Source: Elusimicrobiota bacterium (GTDB taxonomy: Bacteria; Elusimicrobiota; Elusimicrobia; FEN-1173). From it: a stretch of DNA of 5,673 nt. Positions 1 to 5,064 of this stretch are shown piece after piece. Position 1 is the stretch's first letter; each line of letters opens with the position of its first letter. The notes under the pieces are model-generated. The model did no database searches and was not told the origin of the DNA. It was given only the letters and a program-made list of their open reading frames with translations. The DNA is taken from assembly GCA_016207625.1 (NCBI GenBank), contig JACQPF010000331.1:1-5673 (forward strand), given 5' to 3'. The position numbers were made by a program, and so were the translations under genes.

Positions 1-708
1 AGTGTTCGTGCTCGGCGTGCTAGTGTTCCCCGTCCCCTCTGCACCTGTAGCACCACCATGATCGTGCGCCCCCTGTGAGTCAGTCGTGGCTTTGTTGGTG
101 CCATCCCCGGTTGCGTAGATAAATCTCGCGGAGGTAGAACCACCATCGGCTTCGACAAGCGTGTGTGTATGCGCCCCACCAGAATCGATCGAATGCGTAT
201 GCGACGGGCCAGGGTGCGTGTGGTTCCCGAGATCGTGCGTGTGGCCGCTCACCGTGTGGCTGTGCGCCAGCGAGGTGGACGCCGCCACGGTTCCGCCCGT
301 CGATCCACCGGACCCGCCGGCTGTCACAACGCGGAGGAATTTGTCATTGACGGCTACCGCCGTCCATCCGGTCGGAGCGGACGCCTGATAGAAAACCATC
401 TTCGTCCCGGAAGGAATCAGAGTGGCGATATCGTCCCAAGTCGTCCCGTTGTCACGCTGAAGCGTGTTTAGCGTGGTGTTTCTGTAGAGGCCATACTGTC
501 CCGCCGCCGGCCGCGCCGCCGTGGTCCCGCTGAGTCCCCGATAGCGAAAAACAGGGTTCACCGAGTCCGAGCCGGGGAACATGGCCTCGGTCCCTTCCGC
601 CGCGTTCCCGCGCAAGGCCGTCTGCATGTCCGTCTTAAATTCGCGGATATCATCATCCCCTAAAGATACGGCTCGTGTTCCGGCTGGTTTCGTTGTGTCC
701 CAAGTCAT
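1..708 (-). CDS. Tail fibre / receptor-binding protein, N-terminal 236 codons (3' end cut by window edge)
   Basis: Reading from the ATG at 708-706, the frame stays open for 236 codons to base 1, so the C-terminus lies outside the window. Residues 1-35 begin MTWDTTKPAG and continue through GDDDIREFKTDMQTAL, an N-terminal pattern familiar from phage tail fibres and collar-type proteins, probably for attachment to the virion. Residues 73-92 (YGLYRNTT...NGTTWDDI) and 99-127 (PSGTKMVFYQ, then APTGW and DKFLRVV) match the usual tail-collar/fibre pattern 'iPsGt..~fyq..aPtGW'. Residues 131-144 are a Gly/Ser/Thr linker. Residues 149-217 carry six H-x-H pairs (149/151, 156/158, 163/165, 170/172, 180/182, 215/217), like the metal-coordinating HxH sites of T4 gp37-type fibre tips. 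The inferred role is host recognition at the cell surface, as an elongated trimer. It is the last gene of the visible cassette, 19 nt after the 614-aa gene, with a strong Shine-Dalgarno. A collar protein rather than a fibre is the main alternative. Confidence 0.82.
   Translation of the reverse strand, partial: MTWDTTKPAGTRAVSLGDDDIREFKTDMQTALRGNAAEGTEAMFPGSDSVNPVFRYRGLSGTTAARPAAGQYGLYRNTTLNTLQRDNGTTWDDIATLIPSGTKMVFYQASAPTGWTAVAVNDKFLRVVTAGGSGGSTGGTVAASTSLAHSHTVSGHTHDLGNHTHPGPSHTHSIDSGGAHTHTLVEADGGSTSARFIYATGDGTNKATTDSQGAHDHGGATGAEGTGNTSTPSTNT
163..264 (-). repeat. HxH-coding repeat cluster in the fibre gene
   Basis: This stretch encodes five H-x-H pairs (one HSH and four HTH) in 34 residues, at intervals of 7, 7, 7 and 10 residues between first histidines. 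A sixth pair, HDH, lies at 66-58. The repetition is visible in the DNA as recurring GTGNGTG-like words on the plus strand, but the units are not identical, so it is a protein-level repeat rather than a tandem DNA repeat. In T4 gp37 such pairs from three chains bind iron along a fibre axis; the same role here is inferred. Confidence 0.8.
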
Positions 709-715
709 GGTATTT

Positions 716-721
716 CCTCCT
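716..721 (-). promoter_or_regulatory. Shine-Dalgarno AGGAGG of the fibre gene
   Basis: AGGAGG (721-716) lies 7 nt before the ATG at 708, inside the 19-nt gap after the TAA stop of the upstream gene (730-728). It fixes the fibre start and implies strong initiation independent of the upstream gene. I see no terminator hairpin or promoter in this gap, so the fibre is probably co-transcribed. Confidence 0.88.
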
Positions 722-727
722 CGAAAA

Positions 728-2572
728 TTATCGCGCCGCGAGCGCGGCGACGAGCCCCTGGTATTCCGGGTCGCGCTGCTCCAAAATGAGGTGAGTCGCC
801 GTGACGGCCTGAGGGCCTTTCTCTGCCGCTCGTAGCATGATCGGAGCGTATTTCCCCAAAGCAAGAGGCTGATTTCTCACATACCAGTCGATCATTGACG
901 CGGCCATGCGCCCGCCAACTTTGTCGATGACGAGTCCTGCTGCCGCACCCAAGCCAGCGCCAAGTTTCCAACCCTCCGGCCCCGCCATGTATCCACCCGC
1001 GGCACCACCGATGGCCCCAAGCCCAGCTACCCGCCTGGCGCCGTTCGGCGCCCCTCCGGAAAATTGCTGATTCAGGGAGAAGTCTTCCGCTTCTTGAAGA
1101 AAGTCCCGGCCAGTGAACCGTTTCACGTCCTCCAGCTTCTTCTGCGTGACGGCCTTGTTTACATCAACTGATGTTTTCACCTTGCTTGCCGTCGTGTCCG
1201 TCGGGACAAATCCCCCCCCGGTTTCCTTTTTGATGTTGAAAAGCCTTTGCGTTTCCTTTAAGGCTCTTGTCCTTTCCGCGACAGGTTCCATACGAGCGGC
1301 GTATTCCTGATTTTTTGACTTCAACAAATCGTCCAGTGATTCGCTCACGTTCTCGATGGCCCGGTTCGTAATTTCAGCCGTATCATCATTGAATTTGACG
1401 TTCTTCCGAATCGACTGAAGAACCTCTTTGACCTGCGCCTGGGAAAGAAAATCGGACCGTTTCACGTCTGACGGGACACCCATGGCAGACCTCACCCTGC
1501 CGGGGACCTTGGCTCCAACCTTTTCGAGGTCTTTGATGATTTCGTCAATCGCTCGAATAGCGTTTTTCTGCGCGGGACCGATCGCCCCGCCGCCTGTTAT
1601 CTGGATCTCTTTTCGCACGTCCCGGATCAGCTTGTAAATGTCTGTTTTGGGTATTGCGCCCTTTGTCGGATCGTGAGATTTGCTGAGTGATTCCCATGCG
1701 TGTTTGTCGAGCTTCGTTATCTGAGTGCTTATATCTTCGGCCGATTTCGCCAGGTCCTCAGCCAGCTCAGGGAATGTTTTTGCGTTGACAATAGCTGCGT
1801 TTCTCTCAAGCCTCTCTCTGATCGCCTTTTCGGAAGGGCCAAAAACGGCGCTCATCGCCTTCTGTGTGCCTTTTCCAGCAGCCGCTGCAACCGGGTCAAG
1901 GACGGCATCAACGGCGTCACCCGCCGCCCCGATGACGGCTTTTCCCGCCTTTGTTCCGGCCGCCGCTTTCGCCGCCGGGAAAACGACGCTCATGACGTCG
2001 GCCGCCGTATTGACCGGATGCTCCTTGAATGACTCCACCGGCTGCGTCGCAAGTTCCTTTACCCGTTCCAGAATGGCTCCGGGCTTCAAACGATAACCGC
2101 CCTCGGGACCCTTCTCGATCCCAGGCATGATTTCGCTGACAATGCGCTGGAGAGCCGCGGCATCCTGCCCCGTCTGCGTCTCAAAAAACGGCTTCCCCCG
2201 GAAAACATCAACAACTGAGCCGATCGCTTCAATCGGTGTCCTATAGACCTTCCCGGCGAGAGCGTTCAACCCCGTTCCGATCTCTTCGATGTCTTGCATG
2301 GCGTTCCCTGGGACATCCGACCACGGAGTGCCCTTTGAGATGTTCCCACGCCGTTTGTTGGCCAAATAAGCGTTCGGATCAAAATCGCCAGCGGGGGAGT
2401 TGACCGTCCGTTTGGGAGTCGGTAGAGCGGCCATGCTCGCCGTCAGATTGACAGGCAAATTTACCCCCGGCAGGGTGACGGGCAGCGGATCCGCGCCCGC
2501 TTTATCCTGTAGTCCGCGGGGAGATCCCGCCCCTCTTTTGCTCGCGATGTATTTGTCCGGGTCGAAGGCCAT
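728..2572 (-). CDS. Predicted internal virion / DNA-ejection protein, 614 aa
   Basis: A 614-aa protein of mixed helical and low-complexity character, probably packed in the capsid and delivered into the host with the DNA. The N-terminus has two copies of an FDPxxYxAxKR motif (residues 3-13 and 64-74) separated by a Pro-rich linker. Residues 90-190 are a globular-looking segment. Residues 196-245 are Ala/Gly-rich and mildly hydrophobic. Residues 250-445 are strongly helical and charged; in 375-425 they resemble a helical region (...VKEVLQSIRKNVKF..., ...SLDDLLKSKNQEYAARM) recurrent in large phage virion proteins. Residues 511-551 are a Gly/Ala zipper-like hydrophobic segment that could enter a membrane. 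The C-terminus ends DPEYQGLVAALAAR. I see no lytic transglycosylase or other peptidoglycan-hydrolase motif. I chose the ATG at 2572 because GGAG sits 9 nt upstream; a TTG five codons earlier (2587) would overlap the preceding gene and lies over that site. Size and position recall P22 gp16 (about 609 aa), by analogy only. A tape-measure-like scaffold is the alternative. Confidence 0.65.
   Translation of the reverse strand: MAFDPDKYIASKRGAGSPRGLQDKAGADPLPVTLPGVNLPVNLTASMAALPTPKRTVNSPAGDFDPNAYLANKRRGNISKGTPWSDVPGNAMQDIEEIGTGLNALAGKVYRTPIEAIGSVVDVFRGKPFFETQTGQDAAALQRIVSEIMPGIEKGPEGGYRLKPGAILERVKELATQPVESFKEHPVNTAADVMSVVFPAAKAAAGTKAGKAVIGAAGDAVDAVLDPVAAAAGKGTQKAMSAVFGPSEKAIRERLERNAAIVNAKTFPELAEDLAKSAEDISTQITKLDKHAWESLSKSHDPTKGAIPKTDIYKLIRDVRKEIQITGGGAIGPAQKNAIRAIDEIIKDLEKVGAKVPGRVRSAMGVPSDVKRSDFLSQAQVKEVLQSIRKNVKFNDDTAEITNRAIENVSESLDDLLKSKNQEYAARMEPVAERTRALKETQRLFNIKKETGGGFVPTDTTASKVKTSVDVNKAVTQKKLEDVKRFTGRDFLQEAEDFSLNQQFSGGAPNGARRVAGLGAIGGAAGGYMAGPEGWKLGAGLGAAAGLVIDKVGGRMAASMIDWYVRNQPLALGKYAPIMLRAAEKGPQAVTATHLILEQRDPEYQGLVAALAAR
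2351..2383 (-). repeat. FDPxxYxAxKR motif, copy 2 (protein-level repeat)
   Basis: Encodes FDPNAYLANKR at residues 64-74 of the 614-aa protein, 61 residues after copy 1. The codons differ between the copies, so this is conserved protein sequence rather than a recent DNA duplication. Confidence 0.75.
2534..2566 (-). repeat. FDPxxYxAxKR motif, copy 1 (protein-level repeat)
   Basis: Encodes FDPDKYIASKR at residues 3-13 of the 614-aa protein. It matches copy 2 (FDPNAYLANKR, residues 64-74) at F, D, P, Y, A, K and R with conservative I/L and D/N changes. It is followed by a Gly/Pro-rich linker, so it looks like a short linear docking motif rather than part of a fold. Confidence 0.75.
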
Positions 2573-2573
2573 T

Positions 2574-3740
2574 TTATCGCGCTCCAATAAGTTGCAGTAT
2601 CTCGGCCGCTCTCGGGTCGTTCGGATTTTCTCGCACCCAGATTATCGCTGCCTGATCATCGGATGGGCCTGTTCCCTCGTCAGGAGATTGAGGGCTCGGG
2701 ATCTCATACGGCTGGAAATCTTGCAGAGTCCCCGTCACCATTGTCGGATCGATCTCATATTTTTTCGACAAAACATTGTATTCGTTCCGCCTCTGGCTAA
2801 AAACTCCACCGCGCTCGTTGGCGATGATCTTCGCTCCGAGAACAAGCGCCTCCCGATCAGAATTCGTCAGTCCAGCGCCGCCTTTTCCGATTTTCTCGAT
2901 AGCGCCAGAAATTCTATTGATAATAGGCAGGTTCTCGGGGGTTCTCGCATATTCAGACTCTCTCACGACGGAATTGGGGTCAGTGAGCTTGTTATACATG
3001 GTGATCAATGCCTGATCCAAGGCAAGTTGATTTTTCAGGTTCCCATTCAACGCATTGGACAGCATGGCGTCCATCGACTTGACCTGGGTGCTGACGGTCA
3101 CATATTCTTTAACCTCGGGGCGATCAATGAATTCTTTTCTGAGATCGTTTGCAATGGTTCCTCTTTCGCGACCAGATGCGAAAGGATCATCTTCGCCCTG
3201 CTCAATCTTTCCGGCTTTTGGATTCCATCTCCCAATCCGCGCCCTTCCCTGGCTGTCCAGATATTCGGCTTTTTGATATTCCACGGGCTTATTACGCTTC
3301 ACCGAGAATCCGACCCCCCCTGAGGCCGGGAGGGTCATTTCAACCTCGGCATCTGTGACTTGGCTTTTGGGGGCAGCATTTTGAACTGTGGGCCTGAAAT
3401 CGCCGCCCGGCTCAACCCTTCCCATATCAACGGCCCGCATGAATGCGCTTCCGTGTGTGTGTGCCGGAGTCCCGTCAACCGTGGGCGTCGTATCCCTGCC
3501 CCCGATTTGCGATAGGAAAGCCTGCCGCATGTTCCGCTCTTCCTGCATCTGCTTCATTTTCTCGCGCTTCTCGGCGATCTCCAGAATTTTCATCTCCCGC
3601 TCAATAGCGTGTGCGGAATGTGCTTTCGCGCCCTGGAATCCTTGCATGGCCCCCTGCAAAACCGCATTGACGGTATTGACGGCAGGGTTTGGCCTTTGCT
3701 GGGCCTGGGCCAACATCATCAATTCATCAAGGCTCGCCAT
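2574..3740 (-). CDS. Predicted internal virion / DNA-ejection protein, 388 aa
   Basis: A 388-aa protein with no enzymatic motif that I recognise. Residues 1-44 are Ala/Gln-rich and helical. Residues 45-76 are very rich in Glu, Lys, Arg and Met with heptad-like spacing (AIEREMKILEIAEKREKMK), a probable coiled coil. Residues 80-190 look loosely folded or linker-like. Residues 199-335 form a compact helical core (LRKEFIDRPEVKEY, ALDQALITMYNKLTDPNSVVRESEYA, GLTNSDREALVLGAKII). Its pattern 'A.i.~Y.KltDP.SVVRE.E.A' recurs in phage virion proteins near tail and ejection genes. The tail reads WVRENPNDPRAAEILQLIGAR. The gene sits between the 315- and 614-aa genes with 1-nt gaps on both sides, so all three are probably made in fixed proportion as an ejection set. 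I chose ATG 3740, which has GGAGG 8 nt upstream; ATG 3755 would overlap the previous gene by 14 nt and lacks a Shine-Dalgarno. Position corresponds to P22 gp20, by analogy only. Confidence 0.68.
   Translation of the reverse strand: MASLDELMMLAQAQQRPNPAVNTVNAVLQGAMQGFQGAKAHSAHAIEREMKILEIAEKREKMKQMQEERNMRQAFLSQIGGRDTTPTVDGTPAHTHGSAFMRAVDMGRVEPGGDFRPTVQNAAPKSQVTDAEVEMTLPASGGVGFSVKRNKPVEYQKAEYLDSQGRARIGRWNPKAGKIEQGEDDPFASGRERGTIANDLRKEFIDRPEVKEYVTVSTQVKSMDAMLSNALNGNLKNQLALDQALITMYNKLTDPNSVVRESEYARTPENLPIINRISGAIEKIGKGGAGLTNSDREALVLGAKIIANERGGVFSQRRNEYNVLSKKYEIDPTMVTGTLQDFQPYEIPSPQSPDEGTGPSDDQAAIIWVRENPNDPRAAEILQLIGAR
2582..2585 (-). promoter_or_regulatory. Shine-Dalgarno GGAG of the 614-aa gene
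   Basis: GGAG (2585-2582) lies 9 nt before the ATG at 2572, within the last codons of the preceding gene, whose TAA is at 2576-2574. Only one base separates that stop from the ATG, so translation is probably coupled. The site favours the ATG at 2572 over the TTG at 2587. Confidence 0.75.
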
Positions 3741-3741
3741 A

Positions 3742-4689
3742 TCAGTGGCCTCCATGGGAACGGCTCGCCAATTGCGTGTATTGGGGAAGGCTCAACGATG
3801 ACCATGGCGACAGGAATGACCCGCCAGGAGCGCCGTTATACAGTTCGTTCCCGAACCACATCCCACCCATGCCGGCGAGAGTGTCGAGAACGTTGCTCCA
3901 CTGGTTTTGAACCGGAACATTTAGCCCGGTCGGCTCGTATTGCGGTTGAGAACCCACGACGGCCCCAAGCGTCCCACGCTGGCGGTCCTGCTCTTGAAGC
4001 CAGGCGTTATATTTGTCCTTGATTTCGGCGTCCGCGAGCATCCGCTCAAGGGCTCCGTATTGCTGTGAAGCCCCGATCCGGCCCATGCTGATGGCTTCTT
4101 CCGCTTGACCGGACTGCAAAGCCAGGGGAATGGCGTTCATCGTTGAATCGAGCTTCCTCTGTGTGTATGTGTCGTAAAGCTCAGCGAGTTTGCTCGTAAT
4201 CGCGTTCTGGCCCTGTTCCCGAAGATTCCCGAGACGGTTAATCGTGTCCCTGCTGTAAAGGTTCCCGGAGAACGCCGCATCGCGTTTAAGCTGTTTCCCA
4301 GACTCCAAGAGTTCCCTGTCAAGGTTCGTCTTGAATCCTCTGAAAGTGCCTTTTTCGTTGTAGGGGTCAAACTCGCCCAGGGTTTCCCCGGAGAGGATTC
4401 CCCTCAGCGCCGTATTCCCCGCGTCGAACATTTCCGGCCGTCCGGATCGCAAGAGGTCGAAAAGCGAACTCTGCCCGGCCCCTTCCAATCCTGTCATGTC
4501 ATAGTTTCCGAAAGTGCCGGAATATCCCGGCCCGTTCGCCAGGGCCAAGAGACGTCGCCGCGCTTCCGTCTGCTCAGGTGTTTCGAGCGGTTGTTGTGGA
4601 AGGTTGATGTTTTTGTTCTTTTTGTTCAACATACCACTGGCGATTGAAGTCCCGGCCGTTAAAGCAAGCGGCAAAAGCCATCCAGGCAT
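3742..4689 (-). CDS. Predicted virion protein of the ejection cassette, 315 aa
   Basis: A 315-aa protein starting MPGWLLPLALTAGTSIASGM, a short hydrophobic stretch (residues 3-20) followed by a basic patch (LNKKNKNINL). It could be a membrane-active or signal-like segment, though without a clear cleavage site. Residues 31-55 are Pro/Gln/Arg-rich. Residues 75-130 include RSGRPEMFDAGNTALRGILS and GEFDPY. Residues 130-195 hold the pattern 'LKRDAAFSGNLYSRDTINRL' followed by a long charged helix ending in DSTMNAIPLAL; this 'a..sG.~~S.dt.~~l' theme recurs in small virion proteins encoded ahead of ejection genes in short-tailed phages. Residues 205-240 form a Gln/Arg-rich helix, and the last 70 residues are Gly-, Trp- and Tyr-rich, ending RSHGGH. 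I do not recognise a specific family. The place just before two larger ejection-type genes suggests the role of P22 gp7 or T7 gp14, the component thought to open the outer-membrane channel. This is inference from context. Confidence 0.62.
   Translation of the reverse strand: MPGWLLPLALTAGTSIASGMLNKKNKNINLPQQPLETPEQTEARRRLLALANGPGYSGTFGNYDMTGLEGAGQSSLFDLLRSGRPEMFDAGNTALRGILSGETLGEFDPYNEKGTFRGFKTNLDRELLESGKQLKRDAAFSGNLYSRDTINRLGNLREQGQNAITSKLAELYDTYTQRKLDSTMNAIPLALQSGQAEEAISMGRIGASQQYGALERMLADAEIKDKYNAWLQEQDRQRGTLGAVVGSQPQYEPTGLNVPVQNQWSNVLDTLAGMGGMWFGNELYNGAPGGSFLSPWSSLSLPQYTQLASRSHGGH
3749..3753 (-). promoter_or_regulatory. Shine-Dalgarno GGAGG of the 388-aa gene
   Basis: GGAGG (3753-3749) lies 8 nt before the ATG at 3740 and inside the end of the 315-aa gene (TGA at 3744-3742). 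The site overlaps the alternative ATG at 3755-3753, which has only pyrimidine-rich sequence just upstream, so the downstream ATG is preferred. Confidence 0.8.
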
Positions 4690-4694
4690 ACGTT

Positions 4695-4700
4695 CCTCCT
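4695..4700 (-). promoter_or_regulatory. Shine-Dalgarno AGGAGG of the 315-aa gene
   Basis: AGGAGG (4700-4695) lies 5 nt before the ATG at 4689. It overlaps the TAG stop of the 121-aa gene (4701-4699), forming TAGGAGG, so termination upstream and initiation downstream share the same bases. Confidence 0.88.
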
Positions 4701-5064
4701 AAAAAACGATTATCTTCACGGCGACGCTCGCCGCGTTGACCTTCAGGTATATGTTGCTTGCCGTCCATGCCGACGCGCTGGAATAGACGATAGCGGCCTT
4801 GTCGAGGTTCGCCACTATGAACCCTGTCGGAATCTTCCCCAAAGCGTGCGTCACTGTGTTCTCCGCGTCCGGGGTCCCGCTGGATGTAAAAGAGATGGTT
4901 TTGCAGTCAACATTATCCTGAAACCGAATCCCGCCGTTCAGGATTGATTCAAGGTTCAAATTCAACTCGTTCAGAGCCTTCATCAAGTCCAGTTCGAACG
5001 GCTTGAGGCTCTGTTCGTATTGAATGTAAACAGCCGGGAGCGTTGTCTTTTGATAACTCGTCAT
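4699..5064 (-). CDS. Small phage tail-region protein, 121 aa, conserved beta domain
   Basis: The 121-aa frame starts MTSYQKTTLP. Residues 15-45 form an amphipathic helix rich in Leu, Glu and Asn (FELDLMKALNELNLNLESIL) ending in NGG. Residues 46-121 are a small beta-rich domain with the signature HALGKIPTGFIVANLDKAA (73-91), then Y..S.AWTASNIYLKVNAA and a hydrophobic C-terminus VAVKIIVF. This 'H.LG..P.Gfiv.~~d..a..y.~~~W~~~~iyl~~' pattern recurs in small proteins of phage tail and virion clusters; its biochemical role is not known to me. The start is ATG 5064, which overlaps the upstream stop as ATGA (4 nt) and has GGAG 8 nt upstream. The same frame is open back to 5316, but that part is the shadow of the upstream gene. 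Its place after the hub-like gene suggests a tail accessory or needle-like component. Confidence 0.75.
   Translation of the reverse strand: MTSYQKTTLPAVYIQYEQSLKPFELDLMKALNELNLNLESILNGGIRFQDNVDCKTISFTSSGTPDAENTVTHALGKIPTGFIVANLDKAAIVYSSASAWTASNIYLKVNAASVAVKIIVF

Noticed and set aside
58..264. Possible CRISPR array or tandem DNA repeat
   Set aside because: The recurring words are short, vary in spacing and sequence, stay in frame, and are explained by HxH codons. There are no equal-length repeats and spacers.
163..471. Three overlapping plus-strand frames opposite the fibre gene
   Set aside because: They are Arg/Pro-rich or Cys/Val-rich reflections of the His-coding repeats. The minus-strand frame is open for all 236 codons and matches tail-fibre patterns.
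1..708. Fibre as target of a diversity-generating retroelement
   Set aside because: No reverse transcriptase, template repeat or Asn-rich variable region is visible. The C-terminus, where a variable region would lie, is outside the window, so nothing here supports it.
709..727. Terminator or promoter between the 614-aa gene and the fibre gene
   Set aside because: The 19 nt hold only a strong Shine-Dalgarno and an A/T-rich spacer; no inverted repeat with a T-run and no -35/-10 pair fits.
705..971. 88-aa minus-strand frame overlapping the end of the 614-aa gene and the fibre start
   Set aside because: It is out of frame with both neighbours, runs through the fibre gene's ribosome site, and is Arg-rich without a pattern. 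It is a shadow frame.
2400..3323. Plus-strand 307-aa open frame
   Set aside because: It lies antisense to two coherent minus-strand genes, crosses their junction, has no Shine-Dalgarno, and its translation is Arg/Ser/Ile-rich without recognisable pattern. It is a shadow frame.
3455..3470. HTH residues in the 388-aa protein (about 94-96) as a metal site
   Set aside because: Only one H-x-H pair occurs, in a linker-like region, with no other ligands nearby; there is no basis for a metal site.
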